A DNA stretch of 64,000 nt from Alkalibacillus flavidus (GCF_040545925.1 NZ_JBEPMX010000006.1:90937-154936), one strand, 5' to 3'; positions 44,445 to 53,877 are shown, counted from the stretch's first letter. Numbers and translations: made by a program. Notes: generated by a model from the letters alone, not told the origin.

Positions 44445-47400
44445 TTAAGCATCCTCCTCTCGCGCCATCATACGCTGTAAAATCGCATCGTCTTTTTCAT
44501 CTTTAATCCGGACAAACTCATTCTCATCAAGCGTCGGGTCGAATTGACAAACCGAACGATACGGACAAAACGTACACGCCGTATAATCCTTCGTCTGTAC
44601 AGGGTTGAGTGACACATCGCCACGCACGATCTGACTACCCGCCTGTTGCATCAACCCGCGCACGTATTGATTCATATAGCGAAACAACGACTCATCCACC
44701 GTTTTCGAACTCGCATTAAACGAGCCATCTTTCTTCACACCGAACGGCGCAATTTTAGACGTCCCCGTTTCAAGCGAACGATCCATCGCTCCGGCTACCT
44801 GTTCATCTCCTAACAGCCAACCGTTCATTTTATATTCTTTCAATAACGCATCTTCCACCGCATCATCATCAAACGCCTTCAAATCACCGTCATTCAACGT
44901 CGGATTATGCACGTGGAAATACAGTACACCCGCTGGTTCCGCTTGCTGATTCAACCAACGATCCGAATAGGTGAGCACCACATCTAAATACGTCAACATC
45001 TGCAGTGCCAAACCATAATACACATCAACGAGTTTCAAATCCTTCGCACTCGATTTATAATCAATCACACGTAAATACAGCTGATTATTGATCTCTGCTT
45101 GATCAACTCGGTCGACCCGGCCATTTAACTCCAGTTGATAGCCATTCATTAAATCGAGCTGAAGCGGCGGCAGTTTCTCTTTTCGACCAAAACCAAGCTC
45201 AATTCCTGCTGGCTGAAAATCCGACTGCTTCGCTTGCCGTGCTAACACCGTCGTCGCCCGAATAATGACATGCTCTAACTTGCGCAAAATATATTGATAA
45301 CGATTCGAACTGAACAAAATTTGATGCTGCAATAGCGGCGCTAACTGCTCAACCGCTCGGCGCGCATACTGGATAATATCCTCACTCGACAACTCGAAAA
45401 ACGCACGCCCTTCCGCATACACCCACTCCGTAATATACCGGAGCGATTCGTGGAACAACTGCCCAATATCAGGCGCCTCCAATTGATAAAGTGGCCGTTC
45501 CTCAAGCCCGAGTGTATATTTAGCATAATAATGATACGCACACTGATGATACGTCTCAAGTCGTGACACGCTCGACTTCATCGTCTGATCAAACATCGCA
45601 CTCGCCGTCTCACTGCCTAATGACGCCGGCTCATTTCGGTAAAATAAACTACTTAAAATTTGCCGCGCAATGCCATCACCCGACTCGTGTTTCATGAACC
45701 AATACAGCGCATCCCAATAGACACGGTCAATTGGATAACCACGCAAATACTTCGACAGCTCAGCCGTTAAAATCGCTCTCGTCTTCTCTGGATTTGTCAC
45801 GAACCGAAGTGGATCCTCATGATCTTCATCATCAAGCCACAACGTCTCGCGCGCTTCTGGATACATCGTCTTCAACTGCTTCACAACCGCAGCTGGCATC
45901 TTTTGCTTGCCTTCTTCATCACTCAACGCGAAACTGACGTGAACCCGATCACTCGCAAGCGTAAACGCCAGATACATATAAAAACGGTCATCCAACAGCA
46001 CACGTTCAGCTGGGTCAGCTAGCAATAGACCCCGCTCTTCTAACCACGCCCGCTCATCATCCGACACGAGCCCTTCTTGTGGCGGCTTCATCGGATAAAC
46101 ACCATCGTTCACCCCAAGCAAAAAGCTCACCTTTACATTCGCAATCCGTGACCGCTCGACATTACCGACAATGACGTGATCAATCGTCGGCGGCACATGG
46201 GAAAACTCTAACGTCTCAAGCCCCGCATCTAGCACATCCCGGAATAATGGTAACGACATCTCTTCATCACCGAGCATGTCCGCCATTTCATCAAACAACT
46301 GCATCACGGCTTGCCAAGCCTGCTCCTGCTCGCGCGCGGTTTCCACATCACCGTCATCGTCAAATCCGTCACGCAACGCTTCTAACCGCTCAGGCGCACC
46401 AATTCGTTCAAGCCACGTATACACCGCTTCTAACGTCGCACCAACCGTTTCTGCCTCGCGCACATCCCGGTCAAAATCTTTAAGCGCATCGACCATTTGC
46501 TTGCGGTACGCATTCATTTGCCGTTCGATTTCGCGTTCGTCATCCGTCTGCGAACGCTGGTCTAAACCAAAGATTCGCTGATAACGCCAGTCACGGTCCG
46601 AAAGCCACGCATCCCGCGTTCGAATACCATATTCCAGCACATAATTTTCAAGCGAATCTATCGCATCTTGCGTCAGTGGATACGTTTCATCCGTCGCCTG
46701 AATGAATCCAGTTTTAAGCAAACGAAAAATTGCATCATATCGCCAATCCCGATCGACCACTTCAAGCCCCGTTCGAATCAACTCAATAAACGGGTGATTG
46801 AGCATCGTCTTCTTCTCATCTAAAAAGACCGGCACACCATAATCTTGGAAAATCGTCTCGATCAAATCATGATATGTCGCGTCATCACGAATTAACAACG
46901 CCAAATCGCGATAACGATACCCTTCTTCTCGCGTCAACCGCACGATCTCTTGCGCCACACCTTCAACTTCCGCACGCGGGTGCACCGCTTCAGCAATTTG
47001 ATTCGGCGCTTCCCCTTCATAAACGGGCGCTGGCTGATCGGTAAAATGACGTTCCAAATGATTCATCGCTGGATTGCCTTTAAACCGGCGCTCATCCGGA
47101 TACAACATGACCGAATCGCGCACCGACACCTCAGCCTGCTCTGCAATCTCCGCAAGCGTCTCATACGTCGTTTTCGTCTGATAAAATAAATCCAGCTCAC
47201 CTAAACCTTGCCCACGTCCATCGTATGTAAGGGCAATCTTCACATCTTTCGCATGACGCATAAGCGCTTCGATCACGTAATACTCTTGCGGCGTAAACCG
47301 GTGAAACCCATCAATATAAATCGTCGCATCGCGTAACACATTCGTCGTCGCGATTTTCTCAACCATAATCTCCAGCTGATCCTCACTGTCGACGTAATGC

Positions 47401-47939
47401 CCCGCCAACTGCTGATCGAGCTTATCATAAATCAACAACAAATCATCCAGCTTACGTTTTAACGCCGCTTCACTCGGCGTCAAATGCGCACTCTGATTCA
47501 ATTCCTCAACCATTCGACTCAGCGACTCCGGCGTCACCCGATACCGCTTCAACTCCGTAATCATCGCCTCAAGCTGATCGATGAACCCTTGTTTATCCAT
47601 CGCCTTTTGAAACGCTTCAAGCGACTGTTCATGCTCTTCTGCAATTTTTCGAAGCAACATTTGAATCCCCGTCGACGTAATAAACGGCTTCGTGCCACCC
47701 CCGACAGCCTGAAACACATACCACGCTAGTCGCGAGAAACTAAACACTTGCGCCCGCATCGACCCAGGCAAATCACTCTCACTCAACAACCCATACTCCT
47801 GCTGAAACGCCATCTGATCCGGCACGATATACAAAATCGGATCTCCCGCGGGATCATGCTGCAGGGCCTGCTCGATTTCCTCTAAACAATACGAGCCGAT
47901 GTCAGCACCGGCTCGTCCTAAGATAAATTGTAAGGCCAC
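44445..47939 (-). CDS. addB: ATP-dependent helicase/nuclease subunit B, Walker A lost
   Basis: A 1164-residue AddB. The C-terminal nuclease (VIDYKSSAKDLKLVD, about 1005) and the four Fe-S cysteines (Cys in YHQCAYHYY near 795 and CTFCPYRSVC near 1125) are intact. At the N-terminus the nucleotide-binding loop, normally GRxGSGKT, reads GRAGADIGS (residues 8-16), so the Walker A lysine is missing. In B. subtilis this site influences Chi-dependent behaviour. GTG start after AAAGGGGGAG. First of the addB-addA pair; yhjE lies 15 nt upstream. Confidence 0.95.
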   Translation of the reverse strand: MALQFILGRAGADIGSYCLEEIEQALQHDPAGDPILYIVPDQMAFQQEYGLLSESDLPGSMRAQVFSFSRLAWYVFQAVGGGTKPFITSTGIQMLLRKIAEEHEQSLEAFQKAMDKQGFIDQLEAMITELKRYRVTPESLSRMVEELNQSAHLTPSEAALKRKLDDLLLIYDKLDQQLAGHYVDSEDQLEIMVEKIATTNVLRDATIYIDGFHRFTPQEYYVIEALMRHAKDVKIALTYDGRGQGLGELDLFYQTKTTYETLAEIAEQAEVSVRDSVMLYPDERRFKGNPAMNHLERHFTDQPAPVYEGEAPNQIAEAVHPRAEVEGVAQEIVRLTREEGYRYRDLALLIRDDATYHDLIETIFQDYGVPVFLDEKKTMLNHPFIELIRTGLEVVDRDWRYDAIFRLLKTGFIQATDETYPLTQDAIDSLENYVLEYGIRTRDAWLSDRDWRYQRIFGLDQRSQTDDEREIERQMNAYRKQMVDALKDFDRDVREAETVGATLEAVYTWLERIGAPERLEALRDGFDDDGDVETAREQEQAWQAVMQLFDEMADMLGDEEMSLPLFRDVLDAGLETLEFSHVPPTIDHVIVGNVERSRIANVKVSFLLGVNDGVYPMKPPQEGLVSDDERAWLEERGLLLADPAERVLLDDRFYMYLAFTLASDRVHVSFALSDEEGKQKMPAAVVKQLKTMYPEARETLWLDDEDHEDPLRFVTNPEKTRAILTAELSKYLRGYPIDRVYWDALYWFMKHESGDGIARQILSSLFYRNEPASLGSETASAMFDQTMKSSVSRLETYHQCAYHYYAKYTLGLEERPLYQLEAPDIGQLFHESLRYITEWVYAEGRAFFELSSEDIIQYARRAVEQLAPLLQHQILFSSNRYQYILRKLEHVIIRATTVLARQAKQSDFQPAGIELGFGRKEKLPPLQLDLMNGYQLELNGRVDRVDQAEINNQLYLRVIDYKSSAKDLKLVDVYYGLALQMLTYLDVVLTYSDRWLNQQAEPAGVLYFHVHNPTLNDGDLKAFDDDAVEDALLKEYKMNGWLLGDEQVAGAMDRSLETGTSKIAPFGVKKDGSFNASSKTVDESLFRYMNQYVRGLMQQAGSQIVRGDVSLNPVQTKDYTACTFCPYRSVCQFDPTLDENEFVRIKDEKDDAILQRMMAREEDA

Positions 47940-47954
47940 ACGCGTCTCCCCCTT

Positions 47955-48602
47955 TTAATTCGTCTCACCATCATCACGGTCCGCTTTCGACGTAATCCGT
48001 TTTTCGATAAACTTCCCAATTAACCAAAACAACCCAACGACAACCCCAACGACAATCGTCTTCACGGGCTCTGTCGCAAACGACGCCAAACTATCACCGA
48101 CATACGACACCGAGAAAATCATCACTGCCTTCGCAAGACCAACCGTTAAAATAAACGACTGTAGCGACATTCTCGTAAACGCCGCCACCACATTAATTAA
48201 TGCTGACGGTGAAAATGGGAAACATAACAACAAGAACATCGGTCCGAATCCGCGTCGGTCGAAAAAATTCGTAATCCGCTGAATATGGCGCTGGTACTTA
48301 ATTCGTCGCACCCAATTAAACCGCTCACTCTTTCGAATCAGTATAAACACGACAATCGCCCCAACAGACGCGCCAATCCAGGAATACAAAAACCCAAACA
48401 CAAGCCCGTACACGAGCGAATTCGCCAAAATAAATACTAAATTCGGCAAAATCGGTAAAAACGCTTCGATAAACGGTAATAATATGCCTGGAAGCGGCCC
48501 AAAACTACCGTAAAACTCCAGCAAACGTATAATAAAATCACCGATCACATTATCAGCTATTAAATCATCCAATTCATCCAAATTCGTCACATCATCATTC
48601 AT
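47955..48602 (-). CDS. yhjE: TVP38/TMEM64-family membrane protein (YhjE type)
   Basis: A 215-residue SNARE-associated/VTT-domain protein with about five helices. The VTT core is PFIEAFLPILPNLVFILANSLVYGLVFGFLYSWIGASVGA (about 42-82), followed by RRGFGPMFLLLCFPFSPSALINVVAAFT. The family is linked to lipid scrambling in eukaryotes; the bacterial role is unclear. It lies directly upstream of addB, as yhjE does in B. subtilis. Confidence 0.88.
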   Translation of the reverse strand: MNDDVTNLDELDDLIADNVIGDFIIRLLEFYGSFGPLPGILLPFIEAFLPILPNLVFILANSLVYGLVFGFLYSWIGASVGAIVVFILIRKSERFNWVRRIKYQRHIQRITNFFDRRGFGPMFLLLCFPFSPSALINVVAAFTRMSLQSFILTVGLAKAVMIFSVSYVGDSLASFATEPVKTIVVGVVVGLFWLIGKFIEKRITSKADRDDGETN

Positions 48603-48756
48603 CGCATTAACTCCTATCTTTATCTCTTACTTCATTTTATAAAAAAATAACCCGTTTGCCTACTTTTTTACCAATTTGTCATCAAGGGTTTGATTTTCAA
48701 TATGTCATCCATTATAATAGAACAAACGTTCGATAGATGCAACAGGAGGGATTAGG

Positions 48757-49146
48757 ATGCCTTATTTAAATGAAGAAGAAGGACGAATGGCGTCACGCTT
48801 TTTGTTTTTATCCATGACGATCGTCGTCTTAGAACAAGATATTCGCTCAATCGAAAACGGCCCATACAAAATCAAAGAACCATACCTAGAACTACTGCGG
48901 CGCATGATCCACCAAGCCCGCACCGAACGACGCGAACTCCGCAAAACAATGGACCAGAAAAAAATCGACGTCGTCTTCATCGAAAAAAATGACACGTTTT
49001 CGACCTACTTATTCCTAGCCCGCGGTTACGAAGAACAACGGCGCTACTTCAACCCCGCCGTCCGCAAAAAAGTCGAAAACATCCTAAATGAACTCATGTA
49101 CGACATCACAACAAGCGTCACCAAACCCGCGCCGGATTTTGCATGA
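48757..49146 (+). CDS. yhjD: YhjD-like conserved protein
   Basis: A 129-residue mainly helical soluble protein with many charged residues (RRMIHQARTERRELRKTM near 52-70; FFLAR-like YLFLARGYEEQRRYFNPAVRKK near 88-108). I recognise it mainly by synteny: B. subtilis yhjD lies next to yhjE-addB-addA. Function unknown. GGAGGG lies 7 nt before the ATG. It diverges from yhjE and is the last gene of the conserved block. Confidence 0.7.
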   Translation: MPYLNEEEGRMASRFLFLSMTIVVLEQDIRSIENGPYKIKEPYLELLRRMIHQARTERRELRKTMDQKKIDVVFIEKNDTFSTYLFLARGYEEQRRYFNPAVRKKVENILNELMYDITTSVTKPAPDFA

Positions 49147-49321
49147 AGATGATATGAAACGGATTGACTTCTCAAATTATATTCTTTTGAATATTTAATA
49201 CTAAAAGATGCGCTCTGTTTATGTTTTAACCTTGCAAAATGTTATAATGAAGGAGGACATTTTAATTAGTTATTAATTTTATACTACAGTATTTATTATT
49301 ATATAAAGTTGGAGTAGATTT
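49147..49321. other. Boundary of the accessory region
   Basis: A short AT-rich spacer where base composition drops from the G+C-richer core genes to the AT-rich accessory genes. TTGCAA (49235) and TATAAT (49251 area) could be a promoter for darT. Confidence 0.4.
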
Positions 49322-49951
49322 ATGGAAAGAAAACTTTTATACCATATTACAAGCTACAAAAACCTTCCTTCAATACTGAAAAGCGGACAAATATTGGCTC
49401 ATTCCCTTGTGAAAGATGGAGAATTTTCACACTCTGACATTGCCCACAAAAGAATTCAAGACAGACGTTCAACTACATCGGTGAATGCATCTCCTTTCGG
49501 AAGATTACACGATTATGTGCCTTTTTATTTTGCTCCTCGTTCACCAATGCTTTATGCTATAAAAAATAATAGAGTTGAAGGGTTTGAAGGTGAACAAAGT
49601 GATATCATTTATTTTGTTACTGACACAGAAAAAATAATTCAGGCAAATAAAAAATTTGTTTTCACAAATGGGCACCCTATTATGGCATTAACCGATTTCT
49701 ATAATGATTTAAATGACCTTGATAAAATCGATTGGGACGTCATGCAAAACACTTATTGGCATGATACAGATGAATTCCCTGACCGCAAATGGCGGCGTCA
49801 AGCTGAATTTTTGGTACATCAAACTGTTGAACTCGAATCATTTCTAGGGATCGGGGTATTTAACAGCGACATGAAAAACAGAGTGAATAACATATTACGA
49901 GAACACAAAGAAGATATGACCGTACTTATAAAACCAGAATTTTATTTTTAA
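49322..49951 (+). CDS. darT: DarT-type DNA ADP-ribosyltransferase toxin
   Basis: A 209-residue DUF4433 protein. DarT toxins ADP-ribosylate thymidines in single-stranded DNA using NAD, blocking replication and giving phage defence. Seen here: LYHITSYKNLPSILKSGQ (about 6-23, with the NAD-site His 8), R49 in the RRST stretch, PFYFAPRSPMLY (about 67-78) and the catalytic Glu 162 in RRQAEFLVH. The order H...R...E matches characterised DarT. GGAG precedes the ATG. It is 15 nt from darG. Confidence 0.92.
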   Translation: MERKLLYHITSYKNLPSILKSGQILAHSLVKDGEFSHSDIAHKRIQDRRSTTSVNASPFGRLHDYVPFYFAPRSPMLYAIKNNRVEGFEGEQSDIIYFVTDTEKIIQANKKFVFTNGHPIMALTDFYNDLNDLDKIDWDVMQNTYWHDTDEFPDRKWRRQAEFLVHQTVELESFLGIGVFNSDMKNRVNNILREHKEDMTVLIKPEFYF

Positions 49952-49966
49952 TGGGAGGTGGAAGCA

Positions 49967-50986
49967 ATGATTCAGTATAAAAAAGGAAATTTATTAGAAG
50001 ATCAATCGGAAGCACTTGTGAACACTGTTAATACAGTTGGAGTAATGGGTAAAGGAATTGCATTACAATTTAAGCAAGCTTTCCCTGAAGTATTTCGTGA
50101 ATATGAGAAAGCATGCAAAAACCACCAAATCAATATTGGATACATGCATGTAGTACCTACTCACGGAATAATAGGACCGAAATATATTATAAACTTCCCT
50201 ACCAAAAAGCACTGGAAAGAAAAATCAAAAATTAATTATATAACAGAAGGATTAAATGATCTTGTGAAAATAATTAAAGAATTAAACATACAGTCCATAG
50301 CACTTCCTCCCCTCGGGTGTGGTAATGGCGGACTAGAATGGTCAGAAGTAAAACCATTAATAGAAAATGCCTTTCAAGATATACCGATTGAAGTTTATGT
50401 CTATGAACCAGCTGGGAGTCCTGCCCCAGAAAATATGAAGATAGGCACTAAGCAACCTAAAATGACAGAAGCCAGAGCACTATTGCTTGCTTCATTAAAT
50501 AATTATAAAGAACCTGATTATCGTTTGACACTCTTAGAAGCACAAAAGATTGCTTACTTTTTACAAGAAGTCGGCGAACCATTGAATCTAAACTTTGTTA
50601 AAGGGAAATATGGACCTTACGCCGAAAATCTAAATTTCGTTTTGCAGAGATTAGAAGGTCATTTCATTCGAGGATATGGTGACCGTAGCAGAGATGCAGA
50701 AATTCACCTTATCAATTCAGCTAGCGAACAGGCATATGAATTTTTAGAAAAAAACACTGAGTACACTATGAGACTTGAAAAATTACGTCATATCATAAAT
50801 GGTTTTGAAAACCCTTATGGAATGGAGTTATTAGCCACAGTTGATTGGATCCATAAAACAGTGACCCCAACGACAACAGAAGCACTCATAACAGAAGTAC
50901 ACAATTGGAACGAACGAAAAAGAAATCTATTTCCTGAGAAGCATATTTTAAAAGCATCAGAACACCTTAGACGGTTGGAAGTATAA
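49967..50986 (+). CDS. darG: DarG-type macrodomain antitoxin
   Basis: A 339-residue antitoxin. The N-terminal macrodomain (about 1-150) has the ADP-ribose-binding segments KGNLLEDQSEALVNTVNTVG (6-25), GVMGKGIALQFK (25-36) and PLGCGNGGLEW (about 112), and removes ADP-ribose from DNA. The C-terminal part (about 165-339, LTLLEAQKIAYFLQEVGEPLN and KYGPYAENLNF) is the DarG domain that binds DarT directly. ATG 49967 follows GGGAGGTGG. It forms an operon with darT. Confidence 0.92.
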   Translation: MIQYKKGNLLEDQSEALVNTVNTVGVMGKGIALQFKQAFPEVFREYEKACKNHQINIGYMHVVPTHGIIGPKYIINFPTKKHWKEKSKINYITEGLNDLVKIIKELNIQSIALPPLGCGNGGLEWSEVKPLIENAFQDIPIEVYVYEPAGSPAPENMKIGTKQPKMTEARALLLASLNNYKEPDYRLTLLEAQKIAYFLQEVGEPLNLNFVKGKYGPYAENLNFVLQRLEGHFIRGYGDRSRDAEIHLINSASEQAYEFLEKNTEYTMRLEKLRHIINGFENPYGMELLATVDWIHKTVTPTTTEALITEVHNWNERKRNLFPEKHILKASEHLRRLEV

Positions 50987-51176
50987 AGTTAACTGTGTCA
51001 TACGCATCACTGATACACCATTAATATTTTACTTTTAGAACGAACAACTTTATAATTCTCTTAAAGGTTTAAAGTCACACATTGCCCCTCTAGTCAGGGG
51101 CTAAATCACCCTGCTAAGTTCAATCAGTAGGGATTACTATTTCTTATTGATATGTCAAGGTATAAAGGTGGATTGT

Positions 51177-51386
51177 ATGTTATCCAACATCTTATGGGGC
51201 TTATTTCTAATCGCAGCCTTTGCACTCATGATCATTCTAGATAAACGAAAACAGAAAAAGCGCCACACGAAACCGGATCACATGAAAACCCAGCAAGAGA
51301 AAGAGAACGAAAAAGAAGTCGAACGGGAAGTTGAAAAAGCGAGGTCACGCCGAAATGGCCCACCAGCAGGAGGCGGAGGGATATAA
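51177..51386 (+). CDS. Small single-helix protein, unknown
   Basis: A 69-residue protein with one N-terminal helix (about 3-22), a long charged segment rich in Lys and Glu (about 24-58) and a Gly-rich end (PPAGGGGI). AAAGGTGG precedes ATG 51177. It is a short membrane-anchored charged peptide of unknown role, convergent with the antitoxin-like gene. Confidence 0.55.
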   Translation: MLSNILWGLFLIAAFALMIILDKRKQKKRHTKPDHMKTQQEKENEKEVEREVEKARSRRNGPPAGGGGI

Positions 51387-51395
51387 TGCATCACT

Positions 51396-51566
51396 CTACT
51401 TTTCATTATAAATGTCGTCCTCCTCATTATCCCACCAATTATAATTTTCATTTAGTAAAATGACATCTTTGGACATATATTTTTCTTTAATTTTTTCCAA
51501 AACTTTTTGTCGATCAGACTCATTCATCATATCAATTTCTTTGATGATTTTATCCGGAATAGACAC
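51396..51566 (-). CDS. Orphan antitoxin-like protein
   Basis: A 56-residue acidic protein: a short helical N-terminus (IPDKIIKEIDMMNESDRQKV) and a C-terminal WWDNEEDDIYNEK. The last motif resembles the FWDNxxDDxY tails of small VapB/DUF2281-like antitoxins. No toxin gene adjoins. GTG 51566 (after GGAGGTG) is preferred over upstream codons. The assignment is by resemblance only. Confidence 0.45.
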   Translation of the reverse strand: MSIPDKIIKEIDMMNESDRQKVLEKIKEKYMSKDVILLNENYNWWDNEEDDIYNEK

Positions 51567-51581
51567 CAAGAACACCTCCAA

Positions 51582-51847
51582 TATATTTTACTTTTATTAT
51601 AACTTATACATATGTCATTACCAACGTTAATACTTTTAATCACATTATGAGGATTAGACGACAGACCCTAGCTCATCAACACTTTAAGCGTCAATATAAT
51701 CGTCTATCGCTTTTCCCTGACTTGAATAATAATCATATTCGTTTTCACTCTCACTTCAAGCTTTTAATAGTCTCAACGACAAAACTTGTAAAAAATAACT
51801 TAACGTAATGGATCACAATCTCTCCCATGTTATTAAGTCAAACCGCA
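51582..51847. other. Intergenic, no gene seen
   Basis: About 270 AT-rich bases between two leftward genes; no convincing frame, terminator or repeat. Confidence 0.45.
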
Positions 51848-52549
51848 CTAATTGACGTAAAACTCCTGCTCAATAATCTCATCAATTCGCTCTGAATAGT
51901 CACGTTGGCTTTCGTCAGCCTGCTTCGGGTTCTCCGCTCTCATGCGTCGGTTAATCTTAGTTAACAACACACCTTGCGCATAAATATCTCTGTCGAATGA
52001 ATGGTTCAGCTCTTCAACACTGATCCCTAAAGCATCAGCATAAATCTCCATACTCTCAACAACGTTTGCATCAACATTTTCTTCGATATAATCCGTCACT
52101 TCTTCCTGAGTCACTGTCAGCTCATAACGTTCCTCAGCTGTGTTAAACATTTTCTTAACTGACTCAGCTCTCTCCTGAGCCAGATCTTTTACCTCTTGAA
52201 CGGGTTTTCTCTCGTCGTACAGTTCATTTTCCACTAAATAACGAAACTTAATTTTATCTTCATTGATGGATGCTGCACCAAACACGTCATTTTCGTCATA
52301 TTGATCCGGATCCTGTACGTCAAATACCTCTTCTACTACCGCTTCGTCTAAAGAATCCCGAACTTCATTAACAGCTTCCTCAAAATCGTCTTCATCATAA
52401 TCTTGAGGATCAGGTATTTCCATTTCACTCTCGCTCGGTTCAGATTGCGCTTCAGGAGATTCCGTATCAAACCAACCACCCGTGTTCCAGATGATCAACC
52501 CAACCACAAGAACAACGACAAAACTACCTACCATGACCCCTTTTTTCAC
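51848..52549 (-). CDS. Membrane-anchored acidic protein with SurA/PrsA-like helical region
   Basis: A 233-residue protein with an N-terminal membrane anchor (about 7-24), an extremely acidic segment (about 27-90, including EMEIPDPQDYDEDDFEE) and a helical domain (KIKFRYLVENELYDERKP to FYVN) of the kind found at the N-terminus of SurA or PrsA chaperones. No isomerase domain is present. GTG 52549 follows AAAGGA; an ATG 9 nt upstream touches the site. Role unknown; perhaps an extracytoplasmic folding factor. Confidence 0.65.
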   Translation of the reverse strand: MKKGVMVGSFVVVLVVGLIIWNTGGWFDTESPEAQSEPSESEMEIPDPQDYDEDDFEEAVNEVRDSLDEAVVEEVFDVQDPDQYDENDVFGAASINEDKIKFRYLVENELYDERKPVQEVKDLAQERAESVKKMFNTAEERYELTVTQEEVTDYIEENVDANVVESMEIYADALGISVEELNHSFDRDIYAQGVLLTKINRRMRAENPKQADESQRDYSERIDEIIEQEFYVN

Positions 52550-52716
52550 AATGATCATTCCTTTCGCTCAAACATTTAATACATATATGTTCCAAACAGA
52601 TTCATAACTCCTATTGAAGTAAGTAGTTCCGATACTGTGGAGAAAATCTAAAATGACAGGTGAAATAACATACTAAACACACTAGTTTAACACTATTAAA
52701 ATCAGTAAACATAACA

Positions 52717-52757
52717 ACAAAAAAGCCTGGACATTAAAATGTTAAAGCTTTTTTATA
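52717..52757. terminator. Putative bidirectional terminator
   Basis: AAAAAAGC and GCTTTTTT flank CTGGACATTAAAATGTTAAA, which forms an inner stem. Confidence 0.55.
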
Positions 52758-52763
52758 TTGCCT

Positions 52764-52791
52764 TCTTCAACTAAAGCTCCCTATAGTTGAA
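52764..52791. repeat. Inverted repeat CTTCAACTA...TAGTTGAAG
   Basis: Nine-base arms enclose AAGCTCCCTA. It is the reverse-orientation relative of the repeat at 39593-39620 and typical of a dispersed Bacillaceae stem-loop. Confidence 0.65.
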
Positions 52792-52842
52792 GAACTTAAA
52801 AATGTAATTATACGAACAATTAACGGTCCAAAACTTCTAATA

Positions 52843-53292
52843 CTATCTATTATTATTTTGAATTCGATTATACCTTTTTTCATTCTCATACCACATTACT
52901 ATTCCGTTTAAAAAACTAAAAACTATTAGGAATAATAAAAAAAACCAAGTCAATGCACTATTTGACAATTCAGACACAATCCCAAACGGAGTACGACCAT
53001 TCCCAACTAACTGAGAAAAACATAAAATAACTGTCATGATGAATAATGAACGCCCTCCTTCAAGAATAACATTTATCCAAAACCCCTTATCTCTCGCTTT
53101 ATCCCATCTCTTATAAAATCTTTGGTCCACTTTTTCTTCTCTAATTAACCGAAAAATCACAATGGGAATTAGTATGACAACCGCTATATAATAAATTGTT
53201 AAATAATACAAATCGAAAAACACAGGTAGGAATAATAGACACACTGTTGCTATAATTGAAATTATTAGCTTGTAATTACTTGTTGTTTTCAT
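52843..53292 (-). CDS. Four-helix membrane protein, unknown
   Basis: A 149-residue protein with four hydrophobic segments (about 8-22, 25-45, 78-100 and 112-132) and a basic tail. GAGAGGGAGAGGG precedes the ATG. Not assigned to a family. Part of the AT-rich accessory stretch. Confidence 0.6.
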   Translation of the reverse strand: MKTTSNYKLIISIIATVCLLFLPVFFDLYYLTIYYIAVVILIPIVIFRLIREEKVDQRFYKRWDKARDKGFWINVILEGGRSLFIMTVILCFSQLVGNGRTPFGIVSELSNSALTWFFLLFLIVFSFLNGIVMWYENEKRYNRIQNNNR

Positions 53293-53578
53293 TATCCCTC
53301 TCCCTCTCCTTATTTTTATTGATGTCTTTACTTATACTATTTCTAAATCCAAGTAGTAATCTTCTTTGTTAATTTCAAAGTGCATGTACAAACGTTTTCT
53401 TATTAAGCTGTGTATGCAATATTCAACTGAGGTGCTTCTTCATCTTCATATTTCTTCAACTCAATGTGCATATCCCAACATTCAATGAAAACTTCGTAGT
53501 TGAATCGACATTATTTAACATTTGATATAGGTTTCAGGTTGAGGTTTTCCGCTAAAGGCTTATAAAAATCACTCCCAA
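53293..53578. other. Intergenic, degraded sequence
   Basis: About 285 bases without a usable frame. TTCTTCAACTCA and GTAGTTGAATCG fragments recall the CTTCAACTA inverted repeats seen elsewhere; it may be remnant DNA. Confidence 0.35.
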
Positions 53579-53866
53579 TTACAAACAAGCTTTATAAGTA
53601 ACAAAAAACGGAACCATTAAAGAAACCATTATCATACATACGGCAGCTATCCCGAAAATCAAAGTAACATCATTAGCAGGTGACAGAAATATAAAGGGAA
53701 TTAAAATCGGAAGAGTTATAAGACAAGCAACAATGGTTCTACTAAGAAATGTTATCTCATGTTTGGTACGGCATTCGTTGCATTTAATAGGACGATAATT
53801 AGCCCAAATTGATTTATAAATTTTACTCCAACTAAATGGTCCATGACAACTCTCACATTTTTGCAA
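53579..53866 (-). CDS. CXXC-20-CXXC-type zinc-ribbon membrane protein
   Basis: A 95-residue protein with two CxxC knuckles (CESC at 4-7 and CNEC at 29-32) separated by about 20 residues, followed by two transmembrane helices (about 43-62 and 68-90). This matches the family called CXXC-20-CXXC in Bacillales, a putative zinc-binding membrane protein of unknown role. The start is TTG 53866 after GAGGTG. Confidence 0.75.
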   Translation of the reverse strand: MQKCESCHGPFSWSKIYKSIWANYRPIKCNECRTKHEITFLSRTIVACLITLPILIPFIFLSPANDVTLIFGIAAVCMIMVSLMVPFFVTYKACL

Positions 53867-53877
53867 TACAGTTCACC

